NCBI GenBank assembly: GCA_001783035.1
Contig: MFQK01000040.1
Location: 1 to 5,417 of the forward strand
Length of the DNA: 5,417 bases
Reading direction: 5' to 3'
DNA from: Candidatus Magasanikbacteria bacterium RIFCSPLOWO2_02_FULL_44_11
GTDB taxonomy: Bacteria; Patescibacteriota; Patescibacteriia; Magasanikbacterales; GWA2-37-8
Shown here: one piece after another, positions 1 through 5,417 of the stretch
Numbering within the stretch: position 1 is the first letter of the stretch
Layout of the letters: each line of letters begins with the position of its first letter
Program-made: the position numbers and the translations under genes
Notes under the pieces: generated by a model
The model's input: the letters and a program-made list of their open reading frames with translations, nothing else
Database searches by the model: none
Told to the model about the DNA's origin: nothing

Positions 1-2
1 CA

Positions 3-548
3 GTCGTGCTCGTGGCTTCAGCCAGTGGCCTGGTGCTCGCGACCGCTCGTTTAACTTGGCCGGTACCGCCCTTAGGCGAAGCCTCAGCCCAGGCTTTTGC
101 CAACCGCTTTGGCGCCGAGCCAGCGGCACAAGCCAGGCTAAAATTGCTGTCGCCGTTATTGCTGGCCATAAGTCGCGCGCCGGTTATGGGCTCTGGTTTT
201 GGCGCCACGGTGAATTATTATTCTGCTGACCCGCGCGCGGTCAAGGCCACTGCCGGCGGCACCGGGCTTGTGACCACGTATGCTTTTGAATGGGGTTACT
301 TGGATCTGTGGTACAAGTTCGGGCTGATAGGCCTATGGTTGTATTTAATGTGGCTGGCTTGGCCTTGGTTTAAAGGTTTAAAATTATGGCGCCAAGGAGC
401 ACCAGGAGCAGTGGAGGGCGCGGCTGGCTTAGCTTTAACCGCCGTCTATGTCACTCATCTGACCACGCCGTATCTTAATCATCCGTTGGGCTTAGGGGCA
501 GTGTTGGCTTTAGGCGCAGTTATTTTAGCTGGTGCGCGATCAAGTTAA
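3..548 (+). CDS. O-antigen ligase/polymerase-like membrane protein, C-terminal part (5' end outside window)
   Basis: This is the C-terminal ~180 residues of a multi-spanning membrane protein; the frame is open to the window edge, so the true start lies upstream. The layout fits the Wzy_C/O-antigen ligase family: a hydrophobic stretch at the window edge, a long extracytoplasmic loop, then further membrane segments. The loop ends in a family-like block at about 177-203 (SRAPVMGSGFG), followed by TTYAFEWGYLDLWYKFGLIG near 274-333. Membrane segments follow at about 318-368, 420-465 and 484-540. Family members transfer undecaprenyl-linked glycan to an acceptor or polymerise repeat units on the outer face of the membrane; sequence alone does not separate ligase from polymerase. 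The stop is 4 nt before the ATG of the next gene, a glycosyltransferase, which supports a polysaccharide role. Family assignment is good; exact function is unknown. Confidence 0.8.
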   Translation, partial: VVLVASASGLVLATARLTWPVPPLGEASAQAFANRFGAEPAAQARLKLLSPLLLAISRAPVMGSGFGATVNYYSADPRAVKATAGGTGLVTTYAFEWGYLDLWYKFGLIGLWLYLMWLAWPWFKGLKLWRQGAPGAVEGAAGLALTAVYVTHLTTPYLNHPLGLGAVLALGAVILAGARSS

Positions 549-552
549 GGTC

Positions 553-1629
553 ATGGAAAATTATCCTGTGTCAGTCAATTTGGTAGTTTATCATGGCGCG
601 CCTTGGTTGCCGTGGTGTTTGGAGTCTTTAGGCAAGCAAACTTACGAGAATTTTTTTCTGCTTATCATTGATAATGGCTCCATTGATAAATCTTTTGAGA
701 TTTGCCAGCAATTCTTAAACGACCATACCGCCTTGGCCAAGCGAACGCGACTGGTTAAGAACAAGCATAACGTCGGTTTTGCCCGCGGGCACAACCAGGC
801 GTTCAGTTGGACAAAAAGCGATTATCTGTTGGTGTTGAATCAGGATGTTTACTTAATGCCGGATTACTTGGCGGAGTTAGTCCGCTGCCTTATGAACGAG
901 GAGCGGGCGGCGGCTGTCACCGGCAAGCTTTTGAATTGGCCATTTGATTCAGCCACTTTTCACGTCTCTGCGTTGGCCGCGCCAGCGGCACCGCGCCTGA
1001 TAGATTCCGCCGGTTTGGAAATCCTGCGCAGCCGCAAGGTCGTAAATCTGGGACAAGGTGAAACAGATCAGGGGCAGTTTAATAAGATGCGCCGGATTTT
1101 TGGCGTGCCCGCGACCGCGCCGCTGTATCGCCGCGCGGCGCTGGCGGCCGTGAGCCCCCAAGGCAAGCTATTTGACGAGGATTTTATTTCCTACAAAGAG
1201 GACGTGGACCTCGCGTGGCGTTTGGCTTGGGCAGATGGCGATGCCTGGTTGGTGCCTCAAGCTCTTGCTTACCACGATCGCAGTTTAAATCAGAGCAAAG
1301 GTTGGCGAAGCGAGTTTAAGCTACGTCAAGGGCGGCCGCGAGACCTTAAAGTGTATTCTCTGGTCAATCATCTTGGCGTGCTGGTTAAGAATGAAAGTTG
1401 GCTAAATTTGCTAAAAGATCTGCCTTGGGTGTTGGCGCACGAGCTGACTAAGTGCTTGTTTTTGCTGCTGACTGATCCGGTGACGCTTATTCAGGGTCAG
1501 CTCAGGTTCTGGCATTTGTTGCCTAGGTTTTTGAAAAAGCGCGCCGCGCTTAAACCCAGCCACCGCCGCCATTACCAGGAGTTGCGCGCCTGGTGGACTA
1601 GGACTAAAGTAGCGGGGCAGAAGATATGA
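553..1629 (+). CDS. GT2 family glycosyltransferase (WbbL/rhamnosyltransferase-like)
   Basis: This is a family 2 (GT-A fold) glycosyltransferase, expected to move a sugar from a nucleotide-sugar donor to a lipid-linked glycan at the cytoplasmic membrane face. Numbered from ATG 553 (358 aa): a first beta strand near residue 8 (VSVNLVVYHG), the nucleotide-binding DNGS at 40-43, NVGFARG at 73-79, the metal-binding block LNQD with D98, and the acceptor/catalytic block EDVDLAWR at 216-223. LNQD replaces the commoner LNPD. The last ~70 residues are hydrophobic then basic (PRFLKKRAALK), which suggests peripheral membrane attachment. An in-frame GTG at 532 would add 7 residues and overlap the preceding stop. 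I prefer ATG 553, although its AAGG (547-550) lies only 2 nt away, so the start is not certain. The stop overlaps the next start by 4 nt (ATGA), indicating coupled translation. The sugar and linkage cannot be read from the sequence. Confidence 0.9.
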   Translation: MENYPVSVNLVVYHGAPWLPWCLESLGKQTYENFFLLIIDNGSIDKSFEICQQFLNDHTALAKRTRLVKNKHNVGFARGHNQAFSWTKSDYLLVLNQDVYLMPDYLAELVRCLMNEERAAAVTGKLLNWPFDSATFHVSALAAPAAPRLIDSAGLEILRSRKVVNLGQGETDQGQFNKMRRIFGVPATAPLYRRAALAAVSPQGKLFDEDFISYKEDVDLAWRLAWADGDAWLVPQALAYHDRSLNQSKGWRSEFKLRQGRPRDLKVYSLVNHLGVLVKNESWLNLLKDLPWVLAHELTKCLFLLLTDPVTLIQGQLRFWHLLPRFLKKRAALKPSHRRHYQELRAWWTRTKVAGQKI

Positions 1630-2420
1630 AGCTCTCTATTATTGTCCTAAATTACAAATCAGCTGGCCTGACGCGCCAGTGCGTTAAAGGCATTTTCGCC
1701 TCTCAGCCCCAGCTGGAGTTTGAGGTTATCGTCGTGGATAATGATTCGGGCGACGGCTGCTGCCACTGGCTAGGGCAAACCTACCCCAACATTGCTTGCT
1801 GGCCGCTCGAGCGCAACCGGGGGTTTGCCGCGGGCAATAACGTTGGCATTAAAAATGCCAAAGGCGAGTATGTTTTAATTCTAAACCCCGACATCACCGT
1901 GCTCCCTGGAAAATTAGAACAGCTGGTTGCTTTTATGGAGGCTCATCCCAAATGCGGCTTAGCTGGCCCCAGGTTAGTTAACCCTGATGGTAGTTTGCAA
2001 TATTCCACTTACAAGTTCCCCAGCTTTTGGCTGCCGATTTTCCGCCGCACGTTTTTAGGCAACATCCCGGCGCTGGAGCCGTGGCTTAAAAGTTATCAAA
2101 TGATGGCTTGGGATCATAAGGAGTCAAGGGCGGTTGATTGGCTCTTGGGCGCTTGTTTGATTGCGAAAAAGAAAGCGATTGATGAAGTGGGGCTGATGGA
2201 TGAACGTTTCTTTTTGTACGTGGAAGACACTGATTGGTGCCGCCGGTTTTGGGCTAAAAAATGGGAAGTGTGGTACGCCGCCGAAGTTGAGCTGGTTCAT
2301 TTTCACGAGCGACTTTCTGCCCAGCGGCCTTTGCTCACCGCCATCTTCAACAAGATAACCTGGATCCACATTGCTTCCTGGTTAAAGTACTTTAGGAAGT
2401 GGAAACATGCCAAAGTTTGA
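1626..2420 (+). CDS. GT2 family glycosyltransferase (WbbL-like)
   Basis: This is a second, more canonical family 2 glycosyltransferase of 264 aa, about the expected length for a single GT-A domain with a short tail. Visible motifs are: first strand SIIVLNYKS (4-12), VVDNDSGD (36-43), the NRGFAAGNN loop (64-72), the metal-binding LNPD (86-89), the WLLGAC acceptor-loop segment (172-177), and the EDTD block (200-203) supplying the likely catalytic base. HFHE follows at 225-228, matching the conserved late histidine region. The tail (IHIASWLKYFRKWKHAK) is aromatic and basic and probably contacts the membrane. The ATG lies in the ATGA overlap with the preceding gene, with a GGGG run at 1615-1618 as a possible ribosome site. 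The 3' end overlaps the next gene by 14 nt. It likely adds the next sugar to the glycan handled by the first enzyme (inference). Donor and linkage are unknown. Confidence 0.92.
   Translation: MKLSIIVLNYKSAGLTRQCVKGIFASQPQLEFEVIVVDNDSGDGCCHWLGQTYPNIACWPLERNRGFAAGNNVGIKNAKGEYVLILNPDITVLPGKLEQLVAFMEAHPKCGLAGPRLVNPDGSLQYSTYKFPSFWLPIFRRTFLGNIPALEPWLKSYQMMAWDHKESRAVDWLLGACLIAKKKAIDEVGLMDERFFLYVEDTDWCRRFWAKKWEVWYAAEVELVHFHERLSAQRPLLTAIFNKITWIHIASWLKYFRKWKHAKV
2394..2402 (+). promoter_or_regulatory. Ribosome binding site for the 2407 gene
   Basis: AGGAAGTGG lies inside the end of the preceding glycosyltransferase gene. Its AGGA core is 9 nt before ATG 2407. It supports that start and a coupled re-initiation from the upstream stop at 2418-2420. 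Confidence 0.55.
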
Positions 2421-4386
2421 ACAGCCGCCAATATCCGAATCAGCACCCGAGGAATTGGAACAAGTACTGGTCGATGACACTCAGGTGGAAAAGGTTACCG
2501 CACGCCAACCAGAGTCTGCTAAGGATAGCTGGAATTTACCACCCTGGCTGAGGCGATTGGTTAATCGGACTTTGGTGGCCGCGACTTTATTGATGCCGCA
2601 AGCGCAATTGATCGCCCAAGTTGAACGAAATGTTGCAGATGATAAGGCAACAAGGACAGAGCGATGGATAGACGTAAATAAGGAGAACGAGACTGAAAAA
2701 CTGGCTGATGAACGTCGGCAGTACCAAGAGATGGTACAGGCTATCAGAGAAAATGCGCCGGAGGCGGTCATAAACAATAAAGCGATCTGTTTTTCACCGG
2801 ATGACCTGGTGCTGCTGGATAGATTCTTGAAGTATAATTCTGAAGCAGACAAGGATGGTCATGAAATTTATGTCAGAAAGCCCATGGATGTAGCCAAGGA
2901 TTTGGCCGTGAATACGTTCGTGGTAGACGAGCGGCTGAGGTCCTCTACTCAGCACGACAAGAAGATCGCGCTGCCACGTTATTACGTACGTTATGGTGAG
3001 CCAATTGACAGCGTACGGAAATATATCATCGTTGAAGATTGGCTGGGTAACGAGAGTGAAGCCTTACGTCTAGCTGAGCAAACCATCTCAACATCACAAG
3101 AATATGACGCGCAAGTTGAGCTTTTATCAGACGCACTTACCAAGTTAACTGATAAGGAACGCCCCCTTGCCGACGTTACAGAAGTGCGAGAAGCAGGCAG
3201 GCAAGTCCTTGGTTTTAGCGAAAAGCAATGGAACGAGCAAGAAAAGCAGATTCTAGAGACTCTGAGGGATGGCGGTTATACCATGCGTCTTAGTTTTGGC
3301 TATCGCGGCGAGGGCGAAACACCGAGCTTCGCCCACGATATTCCTCTCGATTCATTGCTTAAGTACGGCAAGCTCAAGGCGGAGCATGTTGCTGACGTTA
3401 CTATACAGCGCGATATCCCAGAGCTGTTGCGAGATGCCCCGAAAAAGATGGTCGCACCAAAGACCGATTATCAATACGATAAATTCGGAAATTTCATTGT
3501 GGCTTTACATGGGCCCAATGGGCGCGAGATAAACTATATACAAGTGCCGCCGCCACTATCTGCCGATACCAGCAAGAACGAACAGGCGGTTGATATAGAT
3601 TTAGCACCACTTGGCATCACCGGAGAATTAATAGGGTTGGTAACTCGGCCTGTCGAACATCCTTTGCAGCTGCCCAATTGGCCATCGGCTTATCAGCTCT
3701 ATGCTGCTCCTGACGCGAAGGACATGGTTTCTGAACAGATCATGCAGCCATATGCGAAGGGCGTAAGTTATGTTGAAAAATTATTTGGCAAGCAGCCGGG
3801 AGATCTGATCAAGAGGTTATATGTGATTAATGAGGAAGATGCCAATGCTTATGTGAGCTATCGTGATACTCTGCTGGTCACGATTTATGATGAGATGTTC
3901 AAGTCCACCCCGTCCGATAGCCTTGTGGCTCTGCAGGGCGAGCTCACCGGACGGCATGAAGCGTTCCATATAGTAGATAGGCACTTTAGTCTGAGTAATA
4001 ACGAAATGTGGCGGTCTGCTTTTCAGTACCGCGGCCCAGAGGAACGTGATATGTTCGGCCGCTTAAAGAAAACCACGCCTTTCTATCAACAACTCAACGA
4101 ATCCAATTTCCAAGATGAAGCTGAAATAATCGGTGGTCATAGTGGAGACAATGAAGCAGAGTTCTTTGCATCATTCATGAATGCGCTTACCGATGAGAAA
4201 TTTGAGATCTTGATTATGCGTAGGCCCCCTGAATTCAGAGTCGAATATATGCAAACTTTGGAAACTTTGGCCACTATTATCAACGAGAATGAGCAGCTTA
4301 GGAGTTCGCCGTTATCTGAATTGATTGAAACACGATTAGCCTGGTTTGATCAGAACAGGTATAATTTAGCAAGTGGCACAAAGTGA
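2407..4386 (+). CDS. Unrecognised secreted or membrane-anchored protein with a C-terminal HExxH zinc metallopeptidase-like domain
   Basis: I do not recognise this 659-aa protein as a named family. Residues 1-48 are acidic and look disordered. A WLRR motif (47-50) then precedes a hydrophobic segment (about 51-70) ending in QLIAQ, which could be a membrane anchor or a late signal peptide. Residues ~75-125 are charged and helical. The middle (~125-440) contains no motif I can name. The C-terminal part has a gluzincin-like layout: an alpha/beta stretch (YVEKLFGKQPGD from 455, then LYVINEEDANAYVSYRDTL), the zinc motif HEAFH (H517, E518, H521) followed by IVD, and NEAEFFASF at 582-590. In that last block E585 (or E583) is the likely third zinc ligand. 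HExxH...VD followed later by EFFA resembles lethal-factor/Pro-Pro-endopeptidase type peptidases, but this is motif similarity only. The 14-nt overlap with the glycosyltransferase gene ties it to the glycan operon. The substrate is unknown. Confidence 0.75.
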   Translation: MPKFEQPPISESAPEELEQVLVDDTQVEKVTARQPESAKDSWNLPPWLRRLVNRTLVAATLLMPQAQLIAQVERNVADDKATRTERWIDVNKENETEKLADERRQYQEMVQAIRENAPEAVINNKAICFSPDDLVLLDRFLKYNSEADKDGHEIYVRKPMDVAKDLAVNTFVVDERLRSSTQHDKKIALPRYYVRYGEPIDSVRKYIIVEDWLGNESEALRLAEQTISTSQEYDAQVELLSDALTKLTDKERPLADVTEVREAGRQVLGFSEKQWNEQEKQILETLRDGGYTMRLSFGYRGEGETPSFAHDIPLDSLLKYGKLKAEHVADVTIQRDIPELLRDAPKKMVAPKTDYQYDKFGNFIVALHGPNGREINYIQVPPPLSADTSKNEQAVDIDLAPLGITGELIGLVTRPVEHPLQLPNWPSAYQLYAAPDAKDMVSEQIMQPYAKGVSYVEKLFGKQPGDLIKRLYVINEEDANAYVSYRDTLLVTIYDEMFKSTPSDSLVALQGELTGRHEAFHIVDRHFSLSNNEMWRSAFQYRGPEERDMFGRLKKTTPFYQQLNESNFQDEAEIIGGHSGDNEAEFFASFMNALTDEKFEILIMRRPPEFRVEYMQTLETLATIINENEQLRSSPLSELIETRLAWFDQNRYNLASGTK

Positions 4387-4394
4387 TATGAGAC

Positions 4395-4619
4395 ATGTCA
4401 CTACTTCATAAGAAAATCACACCCCTTTCCTTCGTCCGCAGTTTTTCCGTAGTAGTGGGCTTAGTGCTTATTTGGCGCGGCATCTGGTACGTGCTGGACG
4501 GCCTTGACCTGTGGCTGTTCGGCAACAGCCATGTCTGGAGCGCTTTAGGGGGTATTGCCCTGGGGTTATGGATTCTGTATCTACCTGATAAAGATTTGAA
4601 AGAAATTGAAAAGCTTTAA
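4395..4619 (+). CDS. Small two-helix membrane protein, function unknown
   Basis: This 74-aa protein has a short basic N-terminus (LLHKK), a first membrane helix at about residues 14-34 (SFSVVVGLVLIWRGIWYVL), a short loop (DGLDLWLFGNSHVW), a second helix at about 47-63 (ALGGIALGLWILYLP) and a charged tail (DKDLKEIEKL). Charge distribution suggests both termini are cytoplasmic. Similar short proteins with a WRGIWYxLD...ALGGIxLGLxILYLPD pattern are familiar to me as conserved hypotheticals, but no function is known to me. The start at 4395 lies 8 nt after the preceding stop; the other nearby ATG (4388) is in another frame that closes after seven codons. The ribosome site is weak (AGTGA near 4382-4386), so translation may depend on coupling. 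Confidence 0.75.
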   Translation: MSLLHKKITPLSFVRSFSVVVGLVLIWRGIWYVLDGLDLWLFGNSHVWSALGGIALGLWILYLPDKDLKEIEKL

Positions 4620-4640
4620 ATCACTATGTTAAACAAAAAT

Positions 4641-4646
4641 AAGGTG
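4641..4646 (+). promoter_or_regulatory. Ribosome binding site deciding the GTG start at 4652
   Basis: AAGGTG sits 5 nt before GTG 4652. In that frame the stop TAA at 4640-4642 excludes any earlier start, so GTG 4652 is the first usable start codon. Confidence 0.6.
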
Positions 4647-4651
4647 AAGCG

Positions 4652-4858
4652 GTGCAAGCACATCAAACTAAAGTTGTTAAACAAAGGATCAAGCGGAAAG
4701 TTCAGGCGCAGGCGTACGGCATTATATTGGCTTGCTTTGTTGCCGGTTTGATTATCGGCTATATGTATGCAGGGCCAGTCGGTTCCGTGTTCGGCGGCAT
4801 TATTGGTGCTGTTGCTGGTGTAGTGCTAGTAGGCTTAAACGCTTTGAATATCATATAA
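4652..4858 (+). CDS. Small glycine-rich membrane protein, function unknown
   Basis: This 68-aa protein starts with GTG. It has a strongly basic N-terminus (residues 7-16, KVVKQRIKRK), a membrane helix at about 22-40 (AYGIILACFVAGLIIGYMY), then a glycine-spaced hydrophobic segment at about 41-66 (GPVGSVFGGIIGAVAGVVL). The G-x3-G spacing resembles glycine-zipper membrane segments that pack helices or oligomerise. The basic start predicts a cytoplasmic N-terminus. It is the last gene before the terminator at 4877-4898, 32 nt after the previous gene, and so probably in the same transcript. Bacteriocin-like and phage holin-like proteins can look similar, but nothing here supports either. The start is well supported; the function is not known. 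Confidence 0.7.
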   Translation: MQAHQTKVVKQRIKRKVQAQAYGIILACFVAGLIIGYMYAGPVGSVFGGIIGAVAGVVLVGLNALNII

Positions 4859-4876
4859 CAGGCAAACTGTGCAGTG

Positions 4877-4915
4877 AGCCCGTCAATCTCGGCGGGCTTT
4901 ATATTTGATTTTTCG
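4877..4915 (+). terminator. Intrinsic (rho-independent) terminator
   Basis: AGCCCGTC (4877-4884) pairs with GGCGGGCT (4891-4898) across a 6-nt loop (AATCTC), giving an 8-bp stem with one G-T wobble. A T-rich tail follows (TTATATTTGATTTTTCG, 4899-4915). It lies 18 nt after the stop of the small glycine-rich protein and probably ends the glycan operon. The opposite strand lacks a T-run after the stem, so it looks unidirectional. Confidence 0.85.
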
Positions 4916-5403
4916 TCATCAAAACAACACTCTGCGCTGATTGTTTTTACCGTGGTCTACCGGCGCGCATTTATCGCACCTGGGCTAGTATTATCACGCA
5001 GATTCACGCTGGGTACGTGGCTGAGTCAGTGTTTGGGGAAGGTACTGTTACCATGTCAGAGGAACTAGATCACCAGGGGGCTGATTTTCAAGTCACCTAC
5101 GGTAACCGTACACTTAACTATCAAGTGAAAAAGACGTCTTTTAGTCGAGAAGTACGACAAGATCGTCCGCGGGCACGGCAGCCATTGCCAGGTGAATTTA
5201 TAGAAATTTCTTATAAGGTGCCCATATATGATCATATCCGGCAGCCCTATCAGTTAAATGGACGTGAGTTTTATAGTGACTATAGACAATTTAAAGAAAC
5301 ATATCTGGATACAGGTATGCTCAAGGTGTGGCCAAATGGTTTTGTGGTCTTTACACCCTTAGTATTTGTGCAGAAAAAAGGTGAGATTGATAATACCTTA
5401 TAG
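4909..5403 (+). pseudogene. N-terminally truncated PD-(D/E)XK type II restriction endonuclease remnant
   Basis: The frame is open from just after a TGA at 4906-4908 to TAG 5401-5403, which is followed directly by TAA. Standard starts come late: GTG 5017 (128 aa) and ATG 5053 (116 aa, with GGGGAAGG at 5035-5042 as a possible ribosome site). Counted from GTG 5017, a PD-(D/E)XK nuclease signature is visible: E15/E16, D23 in GADF, a 12-residue spacer, then Q36-V37-K38-K39 and SFSREVR. Q in place of E in the last motif is known among restriction enzymes. Residues before 5017 (LPARIYRTWASIITQIHAGY) read like an amphipathic helix preceding such a core, so coding probably once extended further upstream. 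That upstream part is missing, cut off at the terminator. The fold call is moderate; a MjaI- or TaqI-like type II enzyme is my guess. No methyltransferase is in the window. A functional small protein from 5017 or 5053 is the alternative. Confidence 0.55.
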
Positions 5404-5417
5404 TAATTTTGGCGTAA

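Noticed and set aside
949..1161. Minus-strand open frame of 70 codons
   Set aside because: It lies wholly inside the first glycosyltransferase gene, and its Arg/Gln/Gly-rich translation has no recognisable domain; it is a shadow.
2124..2369. Minus-strand open frame of 81 codons
   Set aside because: It is opposite the conserved WLLGAC and EDTD blocks of the second glycosyltransferase, and no family features are seen.
2481..2852. Minus-strand open frame of 123 codons
   Set aside because: It is antisense to the N-terminal part of the metallopeptidase-like gene, and its Ser-rich translation looks like an antisense artefact.
3269..3532. Plus-strand open frame of 87 codons in a second frame
   Set aside because: It is fully inside the metallopeptidase-like gene, has no convincing ribosome site, and its composition is unlike a real protein.
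4595..4625. Possible promoter (TTGAAA boxes) before the 4652 gene
   Set aside because: At 17-nt spacing the downstream hexamer is AATCAC, far from TATAAT, and the boxes lie in coding sequence; co-transcription explains the gene equally well.
4628..4685. 10-bp direct repeat GTTAAACAAA at 4628-4637 and 4676-4685
   Set aside because: Only two copies of an A-rich decamer, the second inside a coding region; chance is sufficient, and there is no mobile-element context.
4626..4751. Short frame starting with ATG 4626 (41 codons)
   Set aside because: It overlaps the 4652 gene in another frame; the AAGGTG site and membrane-protein composition favour the 4652 frame.
4874..5068. Plus-strand open frame of 64 codons starting at GTG 4874
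   Set aside because: It begins at the terminator stem and overlaps the endonuclease-like frame, whose translation is far more protein-like.

Overview
The window reads almost entirely on the + strand. It looks like part of a surface-polysaccharide locus, probably from a Candidate Phyla Radiation (Patescibacteria) bacterium. This placement is inference from gene style: a compact, overlapping gene order, a Wzy/O-antigen-ligase C-terminus followed directly by WbbL-like GT2 enzymes with basic amphipathic tails, and small membrane proteins of a kind I associate with that group. No rRNA or other phylogenetic marker is present. TGA acts as a stop codon at several gene ends, so the Gracilibacteria-type recoding of TGA does not apply.

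Layout. Positions 1-548 hold the 3' end of an O-antigen ligase/polymerase-like membrane protein. Two family 2 glycosyltransferases follow (about 553-1629 and 1626-2420). Next is a large unrecognised protein (2407-4386) with a hydrophobic segment near its N-terminus and a C-terminal HEAFH zinc-peptidase signature. Two small membrane proteins follow (4395-4619 and 4652-4858). Spacing is tight throughout (4-nt gap, 4-nt overlap, 14-nt overlap, 8-nt gap, 32-nt gap), and a good intrinsic terminator lies at 4877-4898. I therefore read 1-4898 as the distal end of one transcription unit whose promoter is upstream of the window.

Beyond the terminator, 4909-5403 is open in one frame and encodes what looks like the catalytic core of a PD-(D/E)XK restriction endonuclease (GAD, then 12 residues, then QVK). 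No proper start or N-terminal region precedes it, because the open frame begins only eleven bases after the terminator stem. It is probably an N-terminally truncated remnant.

How the genes may work together (inference): the two glycosyltransferases add sugars to a lipid-linked or surface glycan, and the ligase-like protein polymerises the chain or transfers it to its acceptor. The metallopeptidase-like protein is translationally coupled to the second glycosyltransferase and may act on the cell surface or envelope. The most interesting items are this uncharacterised peptidase inside a glycan operon and the endonuclease fragment abutting the terminator.
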